From Burkholderiales bacterium (GTDB lineage: Bacteria > Pseudomonadota > Gammaproteobacteria > Burkholderiales > Burkholderiaceae_C), in NCBI GenBank assembly GCA_026954015.1, contig JAIXLP010000077.1, positions 40,162 to 104,161 of the forward strand: a stretch of DNA of 64,000 nt, read 5' to 3'. The position numbers were made by a program, and so were the translations under genes. The notes beneath the pieces are model-generated. The model saw only the letters and a program-made list of their open reading frames with translations. It did no database searches and was not told the origin of the DNA. This document shows positions 18,416 to 27,670 of the stretch, one piece after another (positions within the stretch are counted from its first letter, which is position 1; every line of letters starts with the position of its first letter).

Positions 18416-19107
18416 TGACGGTGCGCAGGATGGGAATGTGGGTGGTGTGCGCGGCGCTGGGCAGCGTTGGCGCGCTCGCGCAGCCGCAGCCGGGGGCTGC
18501 CACGGGCGAGGTCTACACCTGCATTGATGCCAATGGCCGGCGGCTGACGGCTGACCGGCCGATCGCCGCCTGCAGCGACCGCGAGCAGCGGGTGCTCGAC
18601 GCAACCGGGGCCGAGCGCCGGCGCCTGGGCCCCACGCTGACCGAGCACGAACGGGCCGCGCTGGAGGCGCAGCGCCGCAAGGAGGCGCAGGAACGCGCGC
18701 GCATCGTGGCCGAACGGCGTGCCGAGCGCGTGCTGGTGGCGCGTTATCCCGATGAAGCCTCGCACCAGATGGAGCGCGAGCAGGTGCTCGGCCAGATCGA
18801 CGAATTGATCGCGGTCTCGCAGCGGCGCCTCACCACACTGCGCGCCGACCGCAAGCCCTTGCAGGAAGAGCTGCAGTTCTATCGCGGCGAACTGGCCAAG
18901 GCACCCGCCAAGTTGCAGCGGCTGTTTGCCGAGAACGACGAGGCGGTGGCCGAGCAGGAACGTTTCATCGCGAGCCAGAACAAGGAAAAGCAGCGCGTGA
19001 ACGAGCGTTTCGACGCCGAGCTCGCCAAGCTGCGCCAGCTCTGGGCGCAGCAGCGCGAATCACAGGAGAAGGTGGCGCCGCCCCCGTCGTCTTCGATGCG
19101 CCGCTGA
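18415..19107 (+). CDS. DUF4124-like secreted protein with coiled-coil region
   Basis: 230 residues, function unknown. A signal peptide (residues 1 to about 22, ending GALAQ) precedes GEVYTCIDANGRRLTADRPIAACSDREQ, the two-Cys beta-hairpin segment of the DUF4124 family. Residues about 60-220 are a highly charged, helical, probably coiled-coil stretch rich in Arg, Glu and Ala. Its ATG overlaps the pyrE stop (TGATG), so it is translationally coupled. The pairing of pyrE with this gene ahead of gatB looks like a preserved order; the role is unknown, probably periplasmic. Confidence 0.75.
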   Translation: MTVRRMGMWVVCAALGSVGALAQPQPGAATGEVYTCIDANGRRLTADRPIAACSDREQRVLDATGAERRRLGPTLTEHERAALEAQRRKEAQERARIVAERRAERVLVARYPDEASHQMEREQVLGQIDELIAVSQRRLTTLRADRKPLQEELQFYRGELAKAPAKLQRLFAENDEAVAEQERFIASQNKEKQRVNERFDAELAKLRQLWAQQRESQEKVAPPPSSSMRR

Positions 19108-19159
19108 AGACCTGAGCGCTATTTTTGCAATAGCTGCTCGCGCTTTTCAGGCAAGTGCT

Positions 19160-19315
19160 TCAGGTCAATTTGGCTCTCAAAAGATCATTGACCTGCTGCG
19201 GGTTGGCCTTGCCTTTGGGGGTCTTCACGACCTGACCGACCGGAGCGTTGAAAGCCTTGTCCTTGCCGGCCCTGCGCTGCTTGACGTTGGCGGGGCCGGC
19301 AGTCGACGCGTCCAT
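19160..19315 (-). pseudogene. Detached duplicate of the gatB 3' end (51-codon relic)
   Basis: This strand reads an open 51-codon frame whose last 43 residues match the C-terminus of GatB at about 30 positions: [16 protein letters not shown] against [16 protein letters not shown], and [16 protein letters not shown] against [16 protein letters not shown], ending at the same stop position. The intact gatB ends at 21742, so the two tails flank the MocR/EamA pair as direct repeats. There is no Shine-Dalgarno before the ATG at 19315, so I regard it as a relic rather than a working microprotein, although the frame is still intact. Confidence 0.8.
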
Positions 19316-19334
19316 GTTTGTGCCGTGCGTTTGG

Positions 19335-20726
19335 CTATGCAGCTGGTTCGGCCAGTGCCCGAGCCAGCTGCGTGAACGTTCGTTCGTCGTCCATTTGCGC
19401 GACGTTCAGGCGCACGAAGCCGCTGGCGCTAGGGGTTTGGCTGAACACGTTTCCGGGCGCCAGTACCACGCCGTGCCGCAGGCAGGTGCGCGCCAACGCC
19501 GCGGCGTCCGCTGGTGGAGGCAAGTGGCACCAGACGAACATGCCCGCTTGCGGCACCAGCCAGGGATGCAGTCCCAATGCCTCCAGACGGGGAATGCTCT
19601 GGTGCATGCGATGCGCCAGCCGCTGACGCAGTGCCTGCAGGTGGCGGCGGTAGCCGCTGTCGGTCAGCACCTGGTGCACGATGGATGCGGCCAACTGCGC
19701 TCCGCCAAAGCCGGTGGCGATCTTCAGGTCGGTCAGCGCGTCGATCCAGTCGGCACGCGCAGCGATGTAGCCGCAGCGCAGCGACGCGGATATCGTTTTT
19801 GAAAAACTGCCGATGTGCAGCACGCGCTCCAGGCCGTCGAAGGCGGCCAGGCGCGGGGCCGGGCTGTGCTCGAAGTCGGCAAAGATGTCGTCTTCCACGA
19901 TGGTCAGGGCGGCGTCCCCCGCCAGCTTGAGCAGCCGATGCGCCACTGCCGACGTCAGCACCGCGCCCGTGGGGTTGTGTATGGCCGAGTTGGTGATGTA
20001 CAGGCGTGGGCGGTGCGCCTGCAGCGCCGCTTCGAAGGCCGCCAAGTCCGGCCCTTGCGGCGTATACGGAACGCCCACGGCACGCACGCGGTGCGCGCGC
20101 AGGAGTGCGTGGAAATTGAAGTAGCAGGGGTCGTCGAGCAGCACCGCGTCGCCCGGTTCCAGCAGCAGGCGGCAGATGAGGTCTATGGACTGCGTGCCCG
20201 AGCCGGTCAGCAGCACCTGTCCCGGCGTGGCCTCGATGCCGCAGGCCGCCATGCGCCGCGCCAGCACCTGGCGCAACCCCGAGTGGCCCAGCGGCGTGTC
20301 GTAGTCGGCCAGTTCGGCGGCATTCGCACGCGCCAGGGTGCGTAGTGCGCGGCGCATGCCGTCGTGGTACATCCAGTCGGCGGGCAGCCAGCCACAGCCG
20401 GGTTTGAGCATGCCGCCGTCTGATTCGAGTGACTGGCGCGACACCCACAGCGGGTCGATATCGCGCTCGATTTGCGGCGCCATTTCCATGAGTGCCAGTG
20501 GCGCCGTCGGCCCCGTCACGTAAAAGCCCGATCCTGGGCGGGCGGTGATCAGCCCCTCGGCAGCCAGCCGCTCGTAGGCCTGCACCACGGTCGAGACCGA
20601 CAGCCCCATGGTCTGCGCCTGCGCGCGCACCGACGGCAGACGCGCGCCCGGCGCGTAGCTGCGCGCGGCAATGCGCGTGCGGACGGTGTGAATAACCGAA
20701 GCGATACGAGTGCCTTGGGCTTGCAT
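19335..20726 (-). CDS. MocR-type regulator: GntR helix-turn-helix fused to PLP aminotransferase-like domain
   Basis: 463 residues. Residues about 1-70 are a GntR winged helix ([40 protein letters not shown]), followed by a linker and a fold-type I aminotransferase domain (about 105-460). PLP-binding residues are visible: Asn251 (HNPTGA), Asp279/Asp280 (VEDD) and the Schiff-base Lys310 in GSFSKTIS. Such proteins sense a vitamin B6 or amine ligand and control a neighbouring gene. It diverges from an EamA transporter gene with a repeat-containing spacer, the natural target. The pair lies inside the conserved pyrE-gat region, bracketed by duplicated gatB tails. Confidence 0.9.
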   Translation of the reverse strand: MQAQGTRIASVIHTVRTRIAARSYAPGARLPSVRAQAQTMGLSVSTVVQAYERLAAEGLITARPGSGFYVTGPTAPLALMEMAPQIERDIDPLWVSRQSLESDGGMLKPGCGWLPADWMYHDGMRRALRTLARANAAELADYDTPLGHSGLRQVLARRMAACGIEATPGQVLLTGSGTQSIDLICRLLLEPGDAVLLDDPCYFNFHALLRAHRVRAVGVPYTPQGPDLAAFEAALQAHRPRLYITNSAIHNPTGAVLTSAVAHRLLKLAGDAALTIVEDDIFADFEHSPAPRLAAFDGLERVLHIGSFSKTISASLRCGYIAARADWIDALTDLKIATGFGGAQLAASIVHQVLTDSGYRRHLQALRQRLAHRMHQSIPRLEALGLHPWLVPQAGMFVWCHLPPPADAAALARTCLRHGVVLAPGNVFSQTPSASGFVRLNVAQMDDERTFTQLARALAEPAA

Positions 20727-20748
20727 GGTATGCGGCTGGCTTGAGTAA

Positions 20749-20797
20749 CTGTACTGGATTTGTGTGCGATACAGTTCTTAAAAATTGTGCTGTATTG
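20749..20797. promoter_or_regulatory. Three CTGTAYTG-type sites in MocR/EamA intergenic region
   Basis: The 131-base spacer has CTGTACTG at 20749-20756, its near-inverse CGATACAG at 20767-20774 and CTGTATTG at 20790-20797. MocR regulators commonly bind two direct repeats plus a third, inverted site, so this trio is a reasonable operator set for control of both divergent genes. Seen: the repeats. Inferred: binding. Confidence 0.55.
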
Positions 20798-20857
20798 TGC
20801 CTCGACGTCAGCGGGTGCCGGTGATGTACTCCATTCCCTCGAACACGGGAGTGATGC

Positions 20858-21721
20858 ATGGAGAAAACCACCAGCGGCTGGGTCAACGGGTTGGTCGGTG
20901 TGGCCATTTTTGCCGGATCGCTTCCGGCGACGCGCGTGGCGGTGGCCGACATTGCGCCGTTGCTGTTGACGGGCGCGCGCGCCAGCATCGCCGCGTTGCT
21001 GGGCCTGGGGCTGCTCTTGTTGCTGCGCCAGCGCCGTCCGGCCACCGCGGATCTGCCAGCGTTGGCGCTTACCGCGCTGGGCGTGGTGCTGGGCTTTCCG
21101 TTGCTCAGCGCGTTGGCGCTGCAGCACATCAGCGCGGCGCGCTCGCTGGTGTTCGTGGGGCTGCTGCCGCTGAGCACGGCGTTGTTTGCCGTATGGCGCG
21201 GCGGCGAGCGTCCGCGCCCGCTGTTCTGGCTGTTCTCGTTGTTGGGCAGCGCCTGCGTGGCGGGCTACGCCGCCTGGGGCGGCGCGCCGGGGGCGCTGCG
21301 CGGCGACCTGCTGATGGTGGCGGCCATCGTCGCCTGCGGCATGGGCTACGCCGAAGGTGCGCAGCTCTCGCGCCGCCTCGGGGGCTGGCAGGTCATCAGT
21401 TGGGCGCTGGTGCTGGCGCTGCCGGCCATGGTGCTGCTCACCTGGTGGGTGCTGCCGCCGTCGCTGGCGCAGGTGCGCTGGCCGGCGTGGCTCGGTTTGG
21501 GCTATGTGACACTGTTCAGCATGCTGATCGGCTTCATCTTCTGGTACCGCGGCCTGGCCCTGGGCGGCATTGCCGCCGTGGGACAGTTGCAACTGCTGCA
21601 ACCTTTCATGGGCCTGGGACTGGCGGCGCTGCTGCTGCACGAAGCAGTCAACCCCGCCATGCTGGCGGCGACGCTGGGCACAGTGCTATGCGTGGCGGGG
21701 GCCAAAAAATACGCTGGCTAA
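20858..21721 (+). CDS. EamA/DMT-family membrane transporter
   Basis: 287 residues with ten hydrophobic segments forming two EamA repeats (about 5-135 and 150-285); GFPLLSALALQHISAARSLVFVGLLPLSTALFA and FIFWYRGLALGGIAAVGQLQLLQPFMGLGLAALLLHE are typical of the two halves. Members export amino acids, their derivatives or other small metabolites. Divergent from the MocR gene, its likely regulator. Substrate unknown; pairing with a PLP-domain sensor suggests an amino compound. Confidence 0.87.
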   Translation: MEKTTSGWVNGLVGVAIFAGSLPATRVAVADIAPLLLTGARASIAALLGLGLLLLLRQRRPATADLPALALTALGVVLGFPLLSALALQHISAARSLVFVGLLPLSTALFAVWRGGERPRPLFWLFSLLGSACVAGYAAWGGAPGALRGDLLMVAAIVACGMGYAEGAQLSRRLGGWQVISWALVLALPAMVLLTWWVLPPSLAQVRWPAWLGLGYVTLFSMLIGFIFWYRGLALGGIAAVGQLQLLQPFMGLGLAALLLHEAVNPAMLAATLGTVLCVAGAKKYAG

Positions 21722-21741
21722 CCGGCGGGAGCAAAGGGCGA

Positions 21742-23187
21742 TCAGGCCATCTTGGCCTTGAGTATTTCGTTCACCTGCTGCGGGTTGGCCTTGCCCTTGC
21801 TGGCTTTCATCACCTGGCCGACCAGGGCGTTGAAGGCCTTGTCCTTGCCCGCCTTGACTTGCTCGACGTTGCCCGGGTTGGCGGCGATCACCTCGTCGAT
21901 GATTTTTTCCAGTGCGCCGGTATCCTGCATCTGCTTGAGGCCCTTGGCCGCGATCACCGCGTCCACGTCTTCTGCCTCGCCGTTCCACAGCGCCTCGAAC
22001 ACCTGCCGCGCGGCGTTGTTGGAGACCGTGCCGTCGTGGATGCGCGTGATGAGCCGGGCGAGCTGGCCGCTCGTGACCTTGACCGCCTCCATGCCGATCT
22101 CTTCCTGGTTCAGGCGCCGCGAAATCTCGCCCATGACCCAGTTGCTCGCCAGCTTGGCCTGGCCGCAGGCCTGTGCCGCTTCTTCGAAATAGTCCGCCAT
22201 CGCCCGGCTTTGCGTGAGCGTGGTGGCGTCGTACTCGGGCAGGCCGTACTGCTCAACGAAGCGCGCGGCCATGTGCTGAGGCAGCTCGGGCATCTGCGCC
22301 TTGACCTGCGCCACCCATTCGTCGGCGATCACGAGCGGCGGCAGGTCGGGATCGGGGAAGTAGCGGTAGTCGGCCGCGTCTTCCTTGCTGCGCATGGCGC
22401 GCGTCTCGCCCGTGTCGGGGTTGAACAGCACCGTGGCCTGGCGGATCGCGTGGCCGTCCTCCAGCTGCTCGATCTGCCAGCGGATCTCGTAGTCGATCGC
22501 CAGCTGCATGTTCTTGAAGCTGTTGAGGTTCTTGATCTCGCGGCGCGTGCCCAGCGGCTGGCCGGGCTTGCGCACGCTGACGTTGGCGTCGCAGCGGAAC
22601 GACCCCTCCTGCATGTTGCCGTCGCAGATGCCGATCCAGGTGACGATCTGGTGCAGCGCCTTGGCGTAGGCCACGGCCTCGGCGGACGAGGACATGTCCG
22701 GCTCGGTCACGATCTCCAGCAGCGGCGTGCCCGCGCGGTTCAGGTCGATGCCCGACTGGCCGATGAAGTCCTCGTGCAGGCTCTTGCCCGCGTCTTCCTC
22801 CAGGTGTGCGCGCACCAGGCGCACGGTGCGCTTTTCTTCGCCAAGGTAGAACGACACGCTGCCGCCCTGCACCACGGGGATTTCGAACTGGCTGATCTGG
22901 TAGCCCTTGGGCAGGTCGGGGTAGAAGTAATTCTTGCGGGCAAAAATGCTCTCTGGCGCAATGCGGGAGCCGAGTGCAAGGCCCAATTTGATAGCGCACT
23001 CCACCGCCTTGCGGTTCATCACCGGCAGCGCGCCGGGCAGCGCCAGATCGACCGGGCTGGTGTGCGTGTTCGGCTCGGCGCCAAAGGCGGTGCTGGCGCG
23101 GCTGAAGATCTTCGACTGCGTGGCGAGCTGGGCGTGCGTCTCGAAGCCGATCACGACTTCGTAGCCCTCGATCAATGGTGCGTTCAT
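21742..23187 (-). CDS. gatB: Aspartyl/glutamyl-tRNA(Asn/Gln) amidotransferase subunit B
   Basis: 481 residues, full length. Subunit B of the GatCAB amidotransferase that corrects Asp-tRNA(Asn) and Glu-tRNA(Gln); it phosphorylates the misacylated tRNA and receives ammonia from GatA. Recognisable segments: [12 protein letters not shown] at the N-terminus, [44 protein letters not shown], and the C-terminal YqeY-like tail [29 protein letters not shown]. Separated from gatA by one base. Its last ~130 bases are duplicated at 19160-19297. Confidence 0.96.
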   Translation of the reverse strand: MNAPLIEGYEVVIGFETHAQLATQSKIFSRASTAFGAEPNTHTSPVDLALPGALPVMNRKAVECAIKLGLALGSRIAPESIFARKNYFYPDLPKGYQISQFEIPVVQGGSVSFYLGEEKRTVRLVRAHLEEDAGKSLHEDFIGQSGIDLNRAGTPLLEIVTEPDMSSSAEAVAYAKALHQIVTWIGICDGNMQEGSFRCDANVSVRKPGQPLGTRREIKNLNSFKNMQLAIDYEIRWQIEQLEDGHAIRQATVLFNPDTGETRAMRSKEDAADYRYFPDPDLPPLVIADEWVAQVKAQMPELPQHMAARFVEQYGLPEYDATTLTQSRAMADYFEEAAQACGQAKLASNWVMGEISRRLNQEEIGMEAVKVTSGQLARLITRIHDGTVSNNAARQVFEALWNGEAEDVDAVIAAKGLKQMQDTGALEKIIDEVIAANPGNVEQVKAGKDKAFNALVGQVMKASKGKANPQQVNEILKAKMA

Positions 23188-23188
23188 G

Positions 23189-24685
23189 TCAGTACCCGGC
23201 GGGCGTGCGCAGGTGAAAGTCCGTCGCCTGCTGGAAGCAGTGCACGGCGGCGAGCAGCCGCCCTTCCTGGAAGTGGTTGGCGATGAGCTGCAGGCCCACG
23301 GGCAGATCCTGCGCGCCGCTGCCCACGGGGTGCGAGAGGCCGGGCAGCCCCGCGAGCGAGGCGGGCAGCGTGTAGACGTCGGCGAGGTAATTCGTCACCG
23401 GGTCGGTCTGCGCGCCGATGGCGGGCGCCACCGTCGGCGCCACGGGGCCCGCGATCACGTCGCATTGCGTGAAGGCCTGCTGGAAGTCCTGCGCGATCAG
23501 ACGGCGCACCTTCTGCGCCTGCAGGTAATAGGCGTCGTAATAGCCCTCGGAGAGCACGTAGGTGCCGATCATGATGCGGCGCTGGACCTCCTCGCCGAAG
23601 CCCTCGGCGCGGCTCTTCTGGTACATGTCCAGCAGGTCGGTGTACCGCGCGGCGCGGTGGCCGTAGCGCACGCCGTCGAAGCGCGAGAGGTTGGAGCTGG
23701 CCTCCGCCGGGCTCAGGATGTAGTAGACCGGCACCGCCAGGTGCGTGCGCGGCAGCGAGATCGCCACGCGCCGGGCGCCGAGCTTTTCGTATTCGGCCAG
23801 CGCCGCGTCGATGGCCGCGCGCACGTCGGGGGCCAGGCCGTCGCCGAAGAACTCCTCGGGCACGCCGATGCGCAGGCCGTCGATGGGCTGGCCCAGCGCC
23901 TGCGTGTAGTCCTCGGCGGGGCGATCCACGCTGGTGGCGTCGTGCGCCACGTCCGGTCCGCACATGGCCGAGAGGATGAGCGCGCAGTCCTCGGCCGAGC
24001 GGCCCATGCTGCCTGCCTGGTCGAGGCTGGAGGCGTAGGCGATCATGCCGTAGCGGCTTGCGCGCCCATAGGTGGGCTTGATGCCGGTGATGCCGCAAAA
24101 GCCCGCGGGCTGGCGAATCGAGCCGCCCGTGTCGCTGCCCGTGGCCGCGGGCGCGAGGCGTGCGGCCACTGCCGCGGCCGAGCCGCCCGACGAGCCGCCG
24201 GGCACGCGCGCCGTGTCCCACGGATTGCGCACGGGTTGCGGAGCATCGAACCCCACGGGCGCGACGCCCGAGTTCTCGCTGGAGCCGCCCATCGCGAATT
24301 CGTCGCAGTTGAGCTTGCCGAGCGTGACGCACCCCGCCTGCGCGAGCCGCTCGACGATGGTCGCGTCAAACGGCGAGCGGTAGCCCGCGAGCATCTTGCT
24401 GGCCGCGGTGGTGGGGAAGTCGCGCGTGACGAACACGTCCTTGTGCGCGATGGGCACGCCCGCGAGTGGCGCCGCCTGGCCCGCTGCGATGGCGGCGTCC
24501 TGCGCGCGTGCCTGCGCGAGCGTGGCTTCATCGTCGAGCGCGAGGTAGGCGCCGAGCTGCTGGTGCGCGCGTGCGCGGGCGAGGAAGTGCCGCGCAAGCT
24601 CCACGCTGCTCACCTGCTTGGCGCGCAGCGCGCGCGCCAGCGCGGCCACGCCGAGGGTGTGCGGTTCGCCGGTCATTGCGCTCAT
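23189..24685 (-). CDS. gatA: Aspartyl/glutamyl-tRNA(Asn/Gln) amidotransferase subunit A
   Basis: 498 residues, amidase-signature family; releases ammonia from glutamine for GatB. The Ser-cisSer-Lys triad is visible: Lys in [12 protein letters not shown], and the serines in [37 protein letters not shown]. Starts with [12 protein letters not shown], overlapping the gatC stop by four bases (ATGA); a second Met four codons in is also possible. Order C-A-B on this strand as one operon. Confidence 0.96.
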   Translation of the reverse strand: MSAMTGEPHTLGVAALARALRAKQVSSVELARHFLARARAHQQLGAYLALDDEATLAQARAQDAAIAAGQAAPLAGVPIAHKDVFVTRDFPTTAASKMLAGYRSPFDATIVERLAQAGCVTLGKLNCDEFAMGGSSENSGVAPVGFDAPQPVRNPWDTARVPGGSSGGSAAAVAARLAPAATGSDTGGSIRQPAGFCGITGIKPTYGRASRYGMIAYASSLDQAGSMGRSAEDCALILSAMCGPDVAHDATSVDRPAEDYTQALGQPIDGLRIGVPEEFFGDGLAPDVRAAIDAALAEYEKLGARRVAISLPRTHLAVPVYYILSPAEASSNLSRFDGVRYGHRAARYTDLLDMYQKSRAEGFGEEVQRRIMIGTYVLSEGYYDAYYLQAQKVRRLIAQDFQQAFTQCDVIAGPVAPTVAPAIGAQTDPVTNYLADVYTLPASLAGLPGLSHPVGSGAQDLPVGLQLIANHFQEGRLLAAVHCFQQATDFHLRTPAGY

Positions 24686-24981
24686 TCGATCACCCGCGGC
24701 ACGAGGAACAGCCCGCGTTCGCTCGCGGGTGCGTTGGCCAGGTAGGCGTCGCGCCGGTCGGGCTCGGTCACCACGTCGTCCTGCAGGCGCAGTTGCACGG
24801 GCTCGACCGCGGCCAGGGGGTGCGCGAGCGGCTGCACGCCGTGGGTGTCCACCGCCTGCATCTGCGTGACGACGGTGAAGAAGTCGTTGATCGTGGCGCG
24901 CATGCGCTCGGCCTGCGCGCTGGAGAGTTCAAGCCGCGCGAGGCGGGCGATGCGCGTGATGTCTTCGGGGGTGAGTGCCAT
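24682..24981 (-). CDS. gatC: Aspartyl/glutamyl-tRNA(Asn/Gln) amidotransferase subunit C
   Basis: 99 residues, the small stabilising subunit that wraps around GatA. Typical start [27 protein letters not shown] and end FLVPRVIE (the FRVPKVIE-type tail). The frame stays open further upstream, but the ATG at 24981 gives the family's usual length. First gene of the gatCAB operon; diverges from mreB across about 200 bases. Confidence 0.95.
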   Translation of the reverse strand: MALTPEDITRIARLARLELSSAQAERMRATINDFFTVVTQMQAVDTHGVQPLAHPLAAVEPVQLRLQDDVVTEPDRRDAYLANAPASERGLFLVPRVIE

Positions 24982-25039
24982 GGGGTGGGGTGGTCGCAAC
25001 GGCTTGTAACCGCTGCAAACGGCTGCGTGCCGCGTGAAG

Positions 25040-25064
25040 TTATTCACAGGGGATGCGGTATTAT
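25040..25064 (+). promoter_or_regulatory. Possible mreB promoter -10 with a DnaA-box-like 9-mer upstream
   Basis: In the gatC/mreB spacer, TATTAT at 25059-25064 is a good -10 candidate for mreB; no convincing -35 is present. TTATTCACA at 25040-25048 fits the relaxed DnaA-box pattern TTATNCACA. A single box near a promoter may be chance; it could tie cell-shape gene expression to replication if real. Confidence 0.3.
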
Positions 25065-25105
25065 CCCGGCTTTGCCGCAATACCCCGCGCCGCGCTGGTC
25101 ATTGA

Positions 25106-26227
<1,122 letters not shown>

Positions 26228-26243
26228 TCGCGGGGCCGCGCGC

Positions 26244-27155
26244 ATGCCTCTGGGAACCCTGGAGCGCAAGGCCCCGCCCTTCATGCGGCAAGGGCCCTCG
26301 GCCCTTTCGCGTCTGGTTCTGTACAGCGCTCTGGCGCTGTTTTTCATGGTGGCCGACGCACGCTTTCACGTCACCGAGCCGGTGCGCCAGGTCGTCGCCA
26401 CGGTGCTCTACCCGCTGCAGTGGCTGATGCTGCAGCCGGTGGCGCTGGTGCAGCACGGCGCGGGGTATTTCCAGTCGATCGAAGAGGCGCGCGAGGCGCT
26501 TGAAGAGACGCGTCGCCAGATGGCGCAGATGGCGGTGCGTGCGGGCGCGACCGAGCAGCTGCAGCGCGAGAACACGCAGTTGCGCGATCTGCTGGCGCTG
26601 CGCGCGCGGCTCCAAACGCCGGCGCTCGCGGCAGAGGTGCTCTACGACACGGCCGACCCGTTTGCGCGCCGCGTGACCGTGGACCGGGGTCGGCTGGCCG
26701 GCGTGCAGCCGGGCTCGCCGGTGGTGGATGCGCGGGGCGTGCTGGGGCAGGTGACGCGCGTATTTCCCATGCGCAGCGAGGTCACGCTGCTGATCGACCG
26801 CGAGCAGACGATCCCCGTGCTCAACGTGCGCACCGGCGCGCGCAGCGTCGCCTACGGCGATCCGCTTGCGAGCCACGGCGGCGGCATGGAGCTGCGCTTC
26901 ATGCCCGGCAACGCCGACGTGCAGGAGGGTGACCTGCTCACCACGAGCGGCGTGGACGGTGTCTACCCGCCGGGCCTGCAGGTGGCACGCGTGGTGCACA
27001 TCGAGCGCCGGGCCGATTCCACCTTCGCACGCATCTACTGCGCGCCGTTGGCGCAGATGCAGGGCGCGCGCTACGTGATGCTGCTGCGCCCCGTGGACCA
27101 GGGCGAACCCGGCGCCGATACGGCCGCGGCGGACGGTGGTGGAGCACAGCCGTGA
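26244..27155 (+). CDS. mreC: Cell-shape protein MreC
   Basis: 303 residues. One membrane helix (about 25-45), a periplasmic coiled coil (about 80-120, EEAREALEETRRQMAQ..QLQRENTQLRDLL) and the beta-barrel MreC core (about 125-275; RRVTVDRGRLAGVQPGSPVVDARGVLGQV, LLTTSGVDGVYPPGLQVARV). It links MreB to PBP2 and activates it. The C-terminal tail (about 25 residues) is acidic and Gly/Ala-rich. Starts 16 bases after mreB and overlaps mreD by four bases (GTGA). Confidence 0.95.
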   Translation: MPLGTLERKAPPFMRQGPSALSRLVLYSALALFFMVADARFHVTEPVRQVVATVLYPLQWLMLQPVALVQHGAGYFQSIEEAREALEETRRQMAQMAVRAGATEQLQRENTQLRDLLALRARLQTPALAAEVLYDTADPFARRVTVDRGRLAGVQPGSPVVDARGVLGQVTRVFPMRSEVTLLIDREQTIPVLNVRTGARSVAYGDPLASHGGGMELRFMPGNADVQEGDLLTTSGVDGVYPPGLQVARVVHIERRADSTFARIYCAPLAQMQGARYVMLLRPVDQGEPGADTAAADGGGAQP

Positions 27156-27670
27156 TCCTGCCCAAGGGCCAGCAGCTGCTGCTTCCGGTCAGCCCGGCGT
27201 TCATCGTGGCGAGCCTGCTCGTGGCGCTCGCGCTTGACCTGCTGCCGCTCGGGCGCGTGGCGTGGACGCCCGACTGGCTCATGGTGCTGCTCGCGTTCTG
27301 GGGCATGCACCAGCCGCAGCGCGTCGGCATGGGCGTGGCGTTCGTGCTCGGGCTGTGCATCGACGTGCACCAGTCCACGCTGCTGGGGCAGCACGCGCTG
27401 GTCTATTGCGCGCTGGTGTTCGGCGTGCAGCTCCTGCAGCGGCGCCTGCTGTGGTTCGGCCCCTTCGCGCAGGCGCTGCAGCTGCTGCCGCTGTTCGTCG
27501 GCGCGCATGTGCTGCTGCTCGTGCTGCGGCTGCTGGGTGCGGGGGTGGTGCCGGGCTGGAGCAGCCTCGCCGCGCCGCTGCTCGAAGCGCTGATCTGGCC
27601 GCTGGCAAGCGTGCTGCTGCTCGCGCCGCAGCGGCGCCCGCCCGACCAGGATGACAACCGCCCGCTGTGA
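27152..27670 (+). CDS. mreD: Cell-shape inner-membrane protein MreD
   Basis: 172 residues, five or six membrane segments, typical MreD size. DWLMVLLAFWGMHQPQRVGMGVAFVLGLCIDVHQSTLLGQHAL contains the conserved central loop of the family. GTG start inside the mreC stop. Member of the Rod complex with MreB, MreC and PBP2. Confidence 0.93.
   Translation: MILPKGQQLLLPVSPAFIVASLLVALALDLLPLGRVAWTPDWLMVLLAFWGMHQPQRVGMGVAFVLGLCIDVHQSTLLGQHALVYCALVFGVQLLQRRLLWFGPFAQALQLLPLFVGAHVLLLVLRLLGAGVVPGWSSLAAPLLEALIWPLASVLLLAPQRRPPDQDDNRPL

Noticed and set aside
25040..25048. Replication origin near mreB
   Set aside because: Only one DnaA-like box, no cluster, no A/T-rich unwinding element and no dnaA/dnaN neighbours.
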